Shown: positions 20,575 through 32,258, counted from the stretch's first letter. The stretch: DNA of 41,404 bases from Paulinella micropora (GCA_009731375.1 BJOX01000062.1:787900-829303), one strand, 5' to 3'. A program made the numbers and translations. Notes: generated by a model from the letters alone, not told the origin.

Positions 20575-20830
20575 GCGATAGCAGGAAAAACCCTGCTGGC
20601 CTGGTCGGGTGGCAGGAAAAACCCTGCTGGCCTGGTCGGGTGGCAGGAAAAACCTGCTGGCCTGGTCGGGTGGCAGGAAGGATCCGGCCTTTCCGGTCGG
20701 GTGGCAGGAAAAACCCGACCTTTTCTGGCCGGGTGGCGAGAGAGGCCTGACCCTTCCGGTCGGGTGGCAAGAAAAACCCTGCTGACCTGGTCGGGTGGCA
20801 GGAAGGATCCGGCCTTTTCGGTTGGGTGGC
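20575..20830. repeat. Tandem repeats of about 31-33 bp
   Basis: About eight diverging units built on GGTCGGGTGGCAGGAAAAAC. Three near 20590-20680 are almost identical. Reverse-complement relatives (GCCACCCGACCAGAAAG) occur about four times at 21650-21785, outside the right arm of the inverted repeat, so the tandem blocks are mirrored about the same centre. Confidence 0.75.
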
Positions 20831-20872
20831 TCCCTGTTGTACACCTTAGGCCGGATGGCTCGGCTGCCTTTT

Positions 20873-20948
<76 letters not shown>

Positions 20949-21645
20949 NNNNNNNNNNAGCCCCCCCGGCTTGGCTGGCCAATATAGTGGCCCGGTGGTT
21001 GGTGCCACCGGCGGCTTTGGGCACTGACCGTATAACCAGGAGAAACTTCCTGACTCGTCCAAGAAAATAAAACCTGTGACTCCTAAGTGTCCCGATACCG
21101 AGAACCACACTTGTGGGTCGAGGCCGCTCGCCGGTGCCACCCGGGACCTGTGTATATACAAGCATTATCGGAACGGCCGGCCTTCCGGAAGCCCCCGAGA
21201 AAGACCGCTATATGCGGGTAAAAGAAGGAAATAAGGGAATTTTTAACTATATGTTGTCGGTAGGTAGGGTTGGCCCCCGATGCCGTTTTGTACCGTGTGG
21301 GCATTTGTTACCCTGGCTGACGCGCGAGCGCGCGCTCCTTCACCCACAAGTACGATTCTCACTACTAGGGCACTTAAGATGACAGAATTTTCTTGTCTAG
21401 TTGGCACGGGAATTTCCCCAGGTTATGCGGTCACTACAGAAAGCGACCGGTGGCACCACCCGCCTACTGCCATACTAGACAGCCAAGCCGGGGGGGGCTG
21501 CACAATGTTGGGCCGCGGGAGGGGAAGGGAAGGGAGGGGAGAGGGGAGAAGGGGGAGGGGAGAAGGGGGAGGGGAGAGGGGAGAAGGGGGAGGAGAAAAA
21601 GGCAGTCGAGCCGTCCGGCCTAAGGTATATAGCAAGGAGCCACCT
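20829..21645. repeat. Large imperfect inverted repeat closing the GC-rich island
   Basis: The left arm (about 20829-21126) is the diverged reverse complement of the right arm (about 21327-21645), around a spacer of about 200 bases. Matching landmarks are AGGCAGYCGAGCC.TCCGGCC next to the tract, GCCAAGCCGGGGGGGCT, GGTTAT.CGGTCA, and CCCACAAGT..G.TTCTC followed by GGGCACTTA. The position of the poly(C) run (20874-20948) in the left arm is taken by a GGGGA-type purine tract (21519-21600) in the right. It may be an element terminus or a foldback repeat. Confidence 0.65.
20874..20948 (+). repeat. Poly(C) tract, about 75 bases, ending at a gap
   Basis: A pure C run followed by 10 N inside the left arm of the inverted repeat. 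The opposite arm has a mixed GGGGA/GGGGAGA purine tract at the same place. Confidence 0.9.
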
Positions 21646-21789
21646 GACCGGAAAAGTGTGGTCTTTCTTGCCACTTGACCCCAGAGTTAGGGTCCTGTCT
21701 GCCACCCGGCCGGAAAGGTGTGGTCTTTCTTGCCACCCGACCAGAAAGTTAGGTTCTTTTTTGCCACCCGACCAGAAAGTTAGGCATAT

Positions 21790-23880
21790 TATTGAGCGTC
21801 AGTTACTATTAGTCACGCACTTAGACTAGTTAGCTCTCTTCCAGTTCAGTTCTGCGTTTATGTCTTCGGATTAAAGTGGCTGTGAGCAACCTGGCTTTTA
21901 ACGAAGGCTCCCGGCAAACCGCAAGTGAAGGTAGGGTAAGGTCCGTGAGTGACCGGTTTATACCTAATCATCGGTACCGAAGAATGACTTTAATGATTAT
22001 ACCTCGTCCAACAGTAACGGACGACTGAAACCGGCGCCGGAATGGTAGGTATTAAGAACTAAACAATTTTAATAACTGAATCCACGGAGGCTTTCTGGGG
22101 GCAGATATGCCCGCTCGCCGCGGTCCCGCACAAAGCTTGATTGGCATTGATTGTTCTGATACGGGATCTAACCGCATAACCAGGTTACTATCAAATACAT
22201 GGAGATATAAGTTATAATACCAACCTATTACCTAACACTCCTTCTGATTACTTTTGATTAGGTCACACTACAAACTGTGACATAATTAAAAATAGTCCTT
22301 CAAGTCTGTGGAAATAATATTGTATTAGGCAAAAATGATGAAAAATTAAATTATTATTACACTGTGACCTATCGACTATCCACTCCCTCACACCGTGTCT
22401 CGTAGAAGTATGAGTAGATACATTGGCTCCGCTAACAGGGTTGTCCCATTCGAAGCTATGCCACTGCCCATAGCATAGGTACGCGTGACTCACGCACCTT
22501 AGTCCCATGTTACAATAGCAATGTGACGTCGGTAGAAGAGCTCTCGCAGCCCTCAACTATCCCTTAATCTAGCTACAGTTAAACTGCCTTCCCAGGAACT
22601 AAGAATTATTTCTAACTTCTTACAAGGGGAGACTCTAACTTGTTACAGCGATATACCATACTGATTATGATAACTATCGATTGACAAATATGAGTTGATC
22701 CCAAATGGACAGAAATTAGAAATATATGCGCTAAATGTAACCATAGTACATAAAGTATAACCATCACAGTAAAAAATTTATAAAAGTAACATAATATGGT
22801 GAGCATTGTCAGGTTCCCTGCAATGTTGAGAAAACATAAAACATCAAATGAGCGTAAATCAGTTTGAGTTAAATCCGCAACCCCGTGATAAACCCGTCTG
22901 CACACACCAGTACAACCTCATGAAATGAGAAATTCACGGAAATGATAATGGTGCAGAGTGATGTGAAGGCTATGGATAATATGAAAGCAAAAACGCACAA
23001 ATATATTATGCACATACAATAATAGATCAGTAAGAACAGGTATTATTACTTAATATACGACCGTACAAGCATGGCGTATATATCACATACATTACAGATA
23101 AAGATCATGTCAATAACGCTAGCACGATAGCGATTCACATAAATCAGCTATAGAACAGCAAACAAACATGCTGGGCCGTCAACAGCCTACAAAAGCAGTT
23201 ATGAGCATGCCGGTTCCCTGCCTGAAGCACCTGCTTGTAATATGTATATAGTCGTAGCATATAGATAAACATGTAACCAAGGAACAACTTATGATAACAT
23301 TATGAAATAGTTCTACGTTGAACGCGCAACATTACCAACATTACATCAGAAAACATTAACATGAAGATAATATCATTAAGGTTGCATCCTAACGTTAGTT
23401 ACCTAATTACATCTGACGGTTGTCATAGGATACAAGCATATACCGAGAAATATGAGCGATCCGATCACATTGACAACTATGTCTACTATATATTTAGTTA
23501 CACTGACAGAACTAGAACCATAGTAACTAGCTTCTTGGTGGCCTAAATTGGGTCTACTTAGTTTACGATCTACATGTTAGGCCTTAATTATTATTATAAC
23601 TATTACTATGACATTAACTTCGATTAAGTCTATATAACAAAGTAGACCATCGACACATGAGATATAATCTAAATTTCATGTATAAACTTCTAATATCGCA
23701 ATAATAGTGGTGGCTCTCTCTCCCCCTCACTTTTTGAAGTGAAATGTAGCAAAAGTGAGTTTAGTTGATAAGTATTTAGACATTAAAGGAGACGAAAGCA
23801 AAATACACAAACAATAAAAACAAAACAAACAATAATGTCATGTAACGCATGATGCAGAATGCATGATATAACAAGTGAAA
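21790..23880. other. AT-rich stretch without recognisable genes
   Basis: GC content falls sharply after about 21800. Only short chance frames are present, and no RNA gene was recognised. A CCGCATAACCAGGTTACT segment at about 22172-22189 resembles the GGTTATGCGGTCAC segment of the inverted repeat, so a decayed fragment of the same repeat may lie here. Confidence 0.5.
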
Positions 23881-23881
23881 G

Positions 23882-24445
23882 CTATTCGATCGGCATTTCT
23901 ACCGCGACGTGCCCGGAGATGGGCGAGAATTGCGTAAGTGGAAGAGATTTAGTCAGATGATCCGCCCACCGGGGTCTGCGCGCTAGCATGCCCTCAAAGG
24001 CGGCTGTACCTGTAGCTGTGGACACATAGGTGTTCTGGGCGAAGGAGAGGGACGGGATGATGCTAGGCCACTTCGATTTATCTGCCTTGGGCAGGGATTG
24101 GATCGCCGTGCGGATCGCCTTGTGACGACATTCCACGAAGCAGAGCTGATGGTGCCAGTAGGATGCGGTGGTCAGCCAGTCGAGGCCGGCCTCACTGCAG
24201 AAGCGCTTTGCTAGGGTACCTACAAACGAGCTGTGGTAGTCGGAGAAGATGAACTCCGGAAAACCTAAGATGTATGCCCACCGGTTGAGGATGATCTCAA
24301 CGGTCTCCTCGGCGGAAGTGGAGATGCAGGGGATGAATTGAAGGAATCATGAGAAGAGATCGATGATCGTCAGGATGTACTAAAAAACAGCTCCCGGAAT
24401 GCCGACATGCATATGATCGATGCCGATCACAGCCAGACCCATACA
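23882..24445 (-). pseudogene. Degenerate Ty3/gypsy-type integrase fragment
   Basis: Read on minus from 24445: IGIDHMHVGIPG (first catalytic-Asp region), YILTIIDLFS, SAEETVEIILNRW, GFPEFIFSDYHSSFVG (second Asp; the usual DxGxEF is changed), then SYWHHQ, and SLSFAQNTYVSTATG...FEGMLARRP (the A.N...STG.SPFE..yGR.P region that follows the core in Ty3/gypsy integrases). Two stops interrupt the first third (in GAVF*YIL and DLFS*FLQ). No reverse transcriptase, RNase H or LTR is visible nearby. It is a dead fragment, cut at its 5' end by a poly(C) run and gap. Confidence 0.75.
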
Positions 24446-24470
24446 CCCCCCCCCCCCCCCCCCCCCCCCC
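24446..24470 (+). repeat. Poly(C) tract ending at a gap
   Basis: A 25-base C run followed by 10 N. The retroelement fragment stops here and AT-rich virus-like sequence follows. Confidence 0.85.
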
Positions 24471-24599
24471 NNNNNNNNNNTTCACAAACTATCAATACTA
24501 AGTCTCCTTATCCCACTTTTCTTATTCTTTCCCGGTGTCCTGAACCCCCTTATCTTTTTCTCAAAAAAAAATTGCTCTGTATTGAAAGTTTGTAAATAA

Positions 24600-24657
24600 A
24601 AGAATAAATATTATTTAAAGAAATGAAAAATTATATTATATATATAAATAATATAAG
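24600..24657 (+). promoter_or_regulatory. AT-rich upstream region of the 78-aa gene
   Basis: Nearly pure A/T with TATATATAAATAAT about 10 bases before the ATG. It resembles the short AT-rich leaders of the genes at 7596 and 8189. Confidence 0.35.
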
Positions 24658-24894
24658 ATGGGCAGAACCAAAGTATTTACAGACGAAGAAATACGGCAAA
24701 GGAACTCAGAACGGATGAGAATTTATAATATAAAAAACAAAGAGAAAGCACAGCAGAGGGCTAAGGACTACTACAACAAGAACAAGGAGGTCATATTGAA
24801 GAAAGCAAAGGAGAAAAGGGAAAAGGAGAAGGTTGATATCGCAAGGATGAAACAACTCCAGAGGCTCGTTGAAGGACTAAATATCGCCCTATGA
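24658..24894 (+). CDS. Small basic coiled-coil protein (78 aa)
   Basis: An intact ORF starting MGRTKVFTDEEIRQRNSERM, followed by a Lys/Glu-rich helix with a repeated YY.KNKE pattern (KDYYNKNKEVILKKAKEK) and ending in MKQLQRLVEGLNIAL. It is probably all helical. From memory, short basic proteins of this FTDEE...YY.KNKE style are frequent in large DNA viruses and Polinton-like viruses of protists. No defined function. Its AT-rich leader and composition match the cluster at 3813-9620. Confidence 0.6.
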   Translation: MGRTKVFTDEEIRQRNSERMRIYNIKNKEKAQQRAKDYYNKNKEVILKKAKEKREKEKVDIARMKQLQRLVEGLNIAL

Positions 24895-25014
24895 AAAAAC
24901 GATATAAATTTTATGTTAACGATATAATATATATTAGTATATAGATAAAATATATATGTCTATATAGATATATTTATTTTTATTTTTGAAAAATCAAAAC
25001 CCTAATATAACACA

Positions 25015-25139
25015 TTTGTTTTTGACTACTTCAAAAACAAAAACAATGTCAAGCATAGACTACGGGGGACAAACTTGGAACCTTGACGAAGCAGAGCTGA
25101 TGGTGCCAGTAGGATGCGGTGGTCANNNNNNNNNNAACA
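25015..25139 (+). promoter_or_regulatory. TTTGTTTTTGACTAC motif and duplicated gene start across a gap
   Basis: The motif (25015-25029) precedes an ATG at 25046. The coding start that follows is cut after about 40 bases by a 40-base piece identical to 24135-24174 and a 10-N gap. The same gene start, with one base changed, resumes at 25135. The first copy is therefore probably the true 5' flank of the gene at 25140, joined through a chimeric contig end. Confidence 0.6.
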
Positions 25140-25474
25140 ATGTCAAGAATAGACTACGGGGGACAAACTTGGAACCTTGACAAACTCGCAGAACAGGGCA
25201 TACAATACCAAATACGGCAAAACAAACTCAATGTAAAAAAACCAAACGGCAAGAGGTTTTATGACATAACAACACCAAGAGGGGCACTACCAAACCCTGA
25301 GCAGTATGTAATGCCAGACAGAAAACAAAGGGAAATAAAAGAGAGGAAAAGAGAAGAACCAAACGTCATTGACTTCAATGGATATAAATTAATACGACAA
25401 GACATGAAACACAATTTACCAGTGGGGCAGTCATTGTATAATGTAAAAATCAATAAAAACTTTTCTCAAAAGAT
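25140..25474 (+). CDS. Hypothetical virus-like protein, 3' end lost in gap
   Basis: No family recognised. It starts MSRIDYGGQTWNLDKLAEQG and remains open for 111 residues into a 72-N gap. The middle contains KKPNGKRFYDITTPRGALPNPEQYVMPDRKQR, a basic charged stretch, and then VIDFNGYKLIRQDMKHNLPVGQSLYNVKI. It is not low-complexity and has no stop, so it is probably a real gene. The upstream GACTAC motif is shared with the palindrome at 9724-9770, linking it to the AT-rich virus-like cluster. AT-rich codon use agrees. Confidence 0.6.
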
Positions 25475-25547
25475 NNNNNNNNNNNNNNNNNNNNNNNNNN
25501 NNNNNNNNNNNNNNNNNNNNNNNNNNNNNNNNNNNNNNNNNNNNNNC

Positions 25548-25571
25548 GGGGGGGGGGGGGGGGGGGGGGGG
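25548..25571 (+). repeat. Poly(G) tract after a 72-N gap
   Basis: A run of 24 G directly follows the gap at 25475-25546 and leads into the TATGGGG minisatellite. It is the reverse-orientation counterpart of the C runs that precede other gaps. Confidence 0.85.
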
Positions 25572-25576
25572 AGTCG

Positions 25577-26540
25577 GGGGGGTGTATGGGGTATGGGGTA
25601 TGTGGTATGGGGTATGGGGTATGTGGTATGTGGTATGTGGTATGGGGTATGGGGTATGGGATATGGGGTATGGGGTATGGGGTATGGGGTATGGTGCTAA
25701 TACCGTAGGCATACTCCTCTATCTGATAATAGCAACTCTGTAAATCCTTTTTGTTTCCGCTAAACACCGGTGTGTGAGACATCAATTGTCTCATGCTAAT
25801 CGCATGGTGCCAAAATTCGTTTCCCCAGCGGCTCATAACCGTTGATTAGGCAATTACCCGGTGGTATGGGGTATGGGGTAAGGGGTATGGGGTATGGGGC
25901 ATGGGGTATGGGGTATGGGGTATGGGGTATGGGGTATGGGGTATTGGGTATGGGGTATAGGGTAAGGGGTATGGGGTCTGGGGTATGCGGTATGGGGTAT
26001 CATCATGGGGTATGGGTTATGGGGTATGGGATATGGGGTATGGGGTATATATGGGGTATGGGGTATGGGGTATGAGGTATAGGGCATGGTGTCAAGTATG
26101 GGGTATGAGATATTATGGGGGATGAGGGATGAGAGATGAGAGATGAGAGATGATGGATGGGGAATGGGGGATACAGCCTGGATGGGGTATGAAGTATGAG
26201 GTATGGGGTATGTGGTATCATATATCATGATGGGGTACGTGGTATACGTATGGGGTATGGGATATGGGATATAGGGTATACGTACTGGATATGGGGTATG
26301 GGGTACGGGGTATGGGGTATGGGGTATGGGGTATGATGTATGGGGTATGGGGTATGGGGTATGTATGGGGTATAGGGTATACGTATGGGGTCTGGGGTCT
26401 GGGGTATGGGGTATGGAGTATGGGGTATCAATGGGTATGAGGTAAGGGGTATGGGATATGGGGTAGGGGGTATGGGATATGGGGTATCAAGGAGTATGGG
26501 GTATGGTGTACGGGGTATGGGGTATCAAGGACGGTATATG
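25577..26540 (+). repeat. TATGGGG heptamer minisatellite
   Basis: Tandem GGGGTAT units with point variants (TGTGGTA, GGGGTCT, GGGATAT) occupy 25577-25694 and 25864-26540. A unique segment of about 165 bases (25700-25860) separates the two blocks. The G-rich strand carries runs of four G every seven bases, so G-quadruplex formation is expected. It resembles a telomere-like repeat in form but not in any canonical sequence that I know. Confidence 0.9.
25695..25863 (-). other. Unique insert inside the heptamer array
   Basis: Non-repetitive sequence. On minus it reads as a protein-like stretch (WGNEFWHHAISMRQLMSHTP, then CYYQIEEYAYGIS) that runs into the repeats. It could be an exon or a relic; no family recognised. 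Confidence 0.25.
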
Positions 26541-26630
26541 GGTATGAGACAAGATAAAATACAAGAAAATATTATACTACAAGAAAAGTTGACATATTTG
26601 AAAAATAATGGCTCTATCATAAAAACAAAA

Positions 26631-26990
26631 GATCTTAGCCCGGCTCTTTTTCATCATTAAAAGAAAAAAAAGTTTTACAAAATTCGAATTCCAAGCCGTT
26701 ACAATCGTTTCTTAACGGTCACAAGTTTTGTGATACTATGGCTGGGTTTTGGTTTTACGCCGGTTTATTTCTTTTGGTTTCGCTTGAATACTAGGCCCAC
26801 GGTGACTTGACATTTATGTTTTTTTCAACTTGAAAATCAGTAAATATTATACCAAAACGCAAGATCTTAGCTCGTTTTCATCATCTGAACTAAATTTTTT
26901 AAAAGTTTTGAATTTCTAGCCGTTACATCAGTTTTTCAACGGTTTTGCAGTTTCTTTGCGGTGGCACTGCAGTCACGGTGGTTTCGACTC
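26631..26990 (+). repeat. Diverged direct repeat, offset about 230 bases
   Basis: AGATCTTAGC..GCTCTTTTTCATCAT...AAAAGTTTT...AGCCGTTAC...AACGG around 26631-26720 recurs in altered form at about 26862-26950. Each copy contains CCGTTA...AACGG as a small inverted repeat. This suggests an old tandem duplication or two copies of a small element. Confidence 0.5.
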
Positions 26991-27450
26991 GTGACTGGAT
27001 TGCCATGTTTTTCTTTTGTTTTGATGTTCAAGTGCTTTACATTAAAATATATGTATATAATTCAATTTAGTTTATGCAAATTTAACAGTATTGCCTCACA
27101 TTGCAATTCGAATTCAAATTTAAATGAAAAATACTATGATTCCAGCTTTCGGGTCACCAGGGTCTGCCACTGCGCGGCCGGTACTATGTTGTGAAGCACT
27201 AGTACAGTAGTCCCGGGTCCGATGATGAACATTGACAGATCCTATCCATGTGTTTCTTTAGGCATTTTAATCGTTGGTAAAACGGGGGCACTTTTTACGT
27301 AACGAGTTTTTAACATTTTTTTGTTCTGTTTTTTATCACAAAGCTGGAATGTTGAATTTTTGTGTGGAAGAATAAAAAAAATTTACTTTTGAATTTGAAT
27401 TCGAATTTAAGTGTTAACGGTAAAATGGTCCGGAAATGAAAAATATCAAG

Positions 27451-27563
27451 GGAAAAAAAAGGGACGAAGATATGGTTTTTTTGGTGTCGACGGTAATGTA
27501 GGTATTGAACTTTTATAATTGACAACCTTTTTTAAAAAAAAAAAAACTGCCTTTTTACAGGAG
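27451..27563 (-). repeat. 113-bp inverted repeat, right copy
   Basis: The reverse-complement partner of 3680-3792 (4 mismatches in 113). Identity ends at CTTGATATTT on the inner side and at GGGAGCCCC on the outer side. The orientation is right for terminal inverted repeats of a 23.9-kb unit. Confidence 0.75.
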
Positions 27564-27564
27564 G

Positions 27565-29590
27565 GAGCCCCATTTTGGTAGCTTTTTCACCATTTTTAGA
27601 AAAAATCCCGGGAACTCGATCATTTTTTGTGGTGGGGACCGGCCGGTCTAGGAAAAGATGCCAGAGGAAAGGGTTCCCTGAGTGCATCAGCTATCTCTTA
27701 CCACAAAGCATATTAAAGCTATCCAAGTATATACATAGTAGCCTTGAGTGTTTTTGATTACTTGTACAAAATATTTCTTGATACTTTTACTTGTAGGCTA
27801 CAAACCAGCAAGGAAAAAATCACTTAACTTTTTTTTGTCTAAACAAGAAAATCTCAAATTTTGTAGCTTGAGTATTATTTCTTGCACAGATAAATAGGTG
27901 AATCGTTTTGTACTATCATTAAACGTATTTCTCCAACTTTGTGTTATTTGTAAAGATGATGTCTGTGGAAGGCAAAAACTCAAAATCACAAAACCAGCAT
28001 TTTTCTGGTTTTGGGAAAATATACATCTTAGTATTCATCCGTTTTAAGACTTTTAAGTATGGAATCATCTTTTATTATCATAAAGTAAAGCTCCACCAAA
28101 GGATTTTTGCTTATTTTACCTAGAAGCTACTACAAACCAAAAAGTGGGTTTTCACAACTTAACCTGTCTGACCTACACATACCTGTACATTTTTTCCTGA
28201 ACCTTGCTCCTACAGTCTTTTAAGTGTAATCATGTCTCACTGACATATACTTACGATAGATACTTATATCAGTTGGAATACAAGTGTGTCTAGTAATATC
28301 ATGGCAATTCTAAACCAACTGGAAGAATTTTGTCAAGTTTGAATTTAAAATTTGAACATTATTAAATTTGATTAAAAAAACTAAATAGCGTTCATTTTGA
28401 TGTAAACCAACATGAAAACAAAGAGAAACCAACATTAACCAAGTTAGCTGAGAGCCCAGCCGGAAACGGCTCGCTCAGACCTCAGTCAGTGTAACGGTTC
28501 AATGTAACGGTAACTAATTTGATTTTTTGCTTTTAAAATAGCGCACATTGCTTTAATTACTTCAAATGTTTTATTTTAAAAGAAAAGACTTGAAAAGCAA
28601 GAGCAGTAATATTATTCCATGTGTAATTTATAACATCAAAAACAAAGTTAAGTGCATGGCCGGTTCAAAAATAATAAAATATACACACTGGTTAAATTCT
28701 TCAGATCATCCTGATTTAGAATCTGCAATCGATTTTAAATCATTTTTAGTAGTTTTGACAAACAAAGCATTTGAGGTTGTAAAAAAGCATCATTTCTTGT
28801 GGAAAATATTTTGGAAACTTTGTCAAAAAGACAGGTCGGGTCGAAATTTTTTTGCTGATTCAATGTGGTGAAAAATTGGTTTGCAACCACAATTACTAAC
28901 TATGATTAAAGAATTTGTTTTTGCTTGTTATTTTCTTAGCTTTTGAACTATTGAACGTTGTACAATGCATCTCGATCAATAATTTGATCGAAGTTCTTTT
29001 GACACGGAAAATTTCAACATCTCTGAGACACACAGAGTCGGCCGGAAAACAGTCCCTTAAGGGCAGCTGAACAAGCAAATAAAAATTTATTCGAGTCTAA
29101 AACAATTGACAGTACTACAGCTCCTAAATAGGTTTGGGGAGTCCTAAAACACTATACCTTCAAATCTACGTAGTTTTTGCCACTTGAAAAATCACACGAA
29201 CTCCAAAAGAAAAATGGTCAAAACTTTTTTGACTTCACCCCGTGATTTCGACATCTTGGAATTGCATGCCTCCAGGAATGAAGCAGGCACATCCCATTCT
29301 CAATATTTTTTCATACAAATATTTCTTTTTGTTTAAGGCGACAAAATAATAAACATAGTTGGATTTCTTTTACAACTAAATAAATTTAAAGTCAAACTTA
29401 AATTCAAATTCAAACTTAAACATGATGTCACGAAGTATATCAACGATTACTGCAAAGTGTTTTACATTTCTGGCACTGAGTTGACATGGATTTTTGTGGC
29501 TAATCTATTTTAAAAAAATTACTATTAATTTAGTTGTTCAATTTAAATATCTTTGTTATATTTTTTCAAGCTCAAATTTGTAACAGTCAT
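27565..29590. other. AT-rich stretch without recognised genes
   Basis: Only short frames without family features; the longest on plus (28566-28871, 101 residues) has nothing recognisable. TGTAACGG is repeated near 28490-28510. No RNA gene recognised. Confidence 0.45.
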
Positions 29591-29610
29591 ATCAATTTGT
29601 CATATGCTGG

Positions 29611-30401
<791 letters not shown>

Positions 30402-30419
30402 TTTTCCATTCTATGATCC

Positions 30420-30985
30420 TCGCTTACTCACCAGTAGAGCGGTCAAAGCCACTTCAGGTTCACAAGAAATGTATGTATGTATGTATTTATGCTTGTATGT
30501 ATGTATGTATGTATGTATGCATGTATGTATGTATGTATGTATGTTCATATGTATGTATGTATGTACGTATGTACGTATGTGTGTATGTATGTATTATTTA
30601 TGATCCTTGTTTGCTCATAAGTAATACATACATACATACATACATACATACATACTCACCAGCAGAGCGGTCAATGCCTCTTCGGGATCATACGAAGGCG
30701 ATGGACTACATGAACTTTGCATACATACATACATACATACATACATACATACATGCATACGTGCATGTATGCACGCATCCATGCATACATACATACATAC
30801 ATACATACATACATACACATACATACATACATACATACATACATACATACATACATACAAACATACATACACATGCATGCATACATACATACATACATAC
30901 ATACATACATACATACATACATACATACATTACAGACAGACATACATACAGACAGACAGGCAGACAGACATACAGACATACAAAC
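30420..30985. repeat. (ATGT)n and (ACAT)n arrays in mirror orientation
   Basis: ATGT units (30470-30594) are followed by ACAT units (30626-30655 and 30718-30930), then CAGA units. The two blocks are reverse complements and could form a long hairpin. A small unique module (CTCACCAG.AGAGCGGTCAA.GCC) occurs twice, at about 30427 and 30655, so repeat and flank were duplicated together. Confidence 0.85.
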
Positions 30986-31033
30986 AGACCGTGACAAAGG
31001 ATGCTGTCTGCTTGTTGGAAAGGGAAGGAGATG

Positions 31034-31261
31034 GAGAAGAAGAAAAAGAAGAAGAAGAAGAAGAAGAAGAAGAAGAAGAAGAAGAAGAAGAAGAAGAAGA
31101 AGAAGAAGAAGAAAAAGAAGGAGAAGGAGAAGGAGAAGAGGAAGAAGAAGGAGAAAGAGAAAACAGGGGTCCGCCTTCTCACACATAGCAATTTAGGCTG
31201 ATGAACGATTTTACTCCGTCGTGGTAGCAGTAGTGGAAGTAGCAGTAGTAGTAGTAATAGC

Positions 31262-31297
<36 letters not shown>

Positions 31298-31329
31298 TGT
31301 AGTTGTAGTTGCAGTTGTAGTTGTAGTTG

Positions 31330-31377
<48 letters not shown>

Positions 31378-31385
31378 TGGTGGTG

Positions 31386-31419
<34 letters not shown>

Positions 31420-31444
31420 CAGTAGTAGAGTTGTAGTTGTAGTT

Positions 31445-31487
<43 letters not shown>

Positions 31488-31497
31488 CAGTAGCAGC

Positions 31498-31556
<59 letters not shown>

Positions 31557-31631
31557 AGTTGTAGTTGTGGTTGTAGTTAGTAGTATTGGTAGTAGTGGTA
31601 GTAGTACTAGTAGTACTAGTAGTAGTAGTAG

Positions 31632-31706
<75 letters not shown>

Positions 31707-31708
31707 CC

Positions 31709-31767
<59 letters not shown>

Positions 31768-31780
31768 CAGTAGTAGTAGC

Positions 31781-31821
<41 letters not shown>

Positions 31822-31831
31822 TGGTAGTGGT

Positions 31832-31885
<54 letters not shown>

Positions 31886-31916
31886 TGTAGTTGTACAGTA
31901 GTAGTTGTAGTTGTAC

Positions 31917-31960
<44 letters not shown>

Positions 31961-31964
31961 AAGC

Positions 31965-32020
<56 letters not shown>

Positions 32021-32069
32021 CAGTAGTAGTAGTAGTAGTAGTGGTAGTAGTAGTGGTAGTAGCAGTAGC

Positions 32070-32124
<55 letters not shown>

Positions 32125-32202
32125 TAGTGGCAGTCTCTCTTTCTCTCTCTGTCTCTCTGTCTCTCTTTGTCTCTGTGTTTCTCTCTCTCTCTCTCTCTCT
32201 TG

Positions 32203-32258
<56 letters not shown>

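Noticed and set aside
21880-22180. Possible ribosomal RNA fragment
   Set aside because: Mixed-composition sequence with structured look, but no conserved rRNA core motif was recognised.
25577-26540. Canonical telomere
   Set aside because: The unit TATGGGG matches no standard telomere sequence I know and lies internally; kept only as a telomere-like minisatellite.
30420-30480. tRNA-derived SINE or tRNA promoter boxes
   Set aside because: GGTTCACAAG faintly resembles a B box, but no A box or cloverleaf could be drawn.
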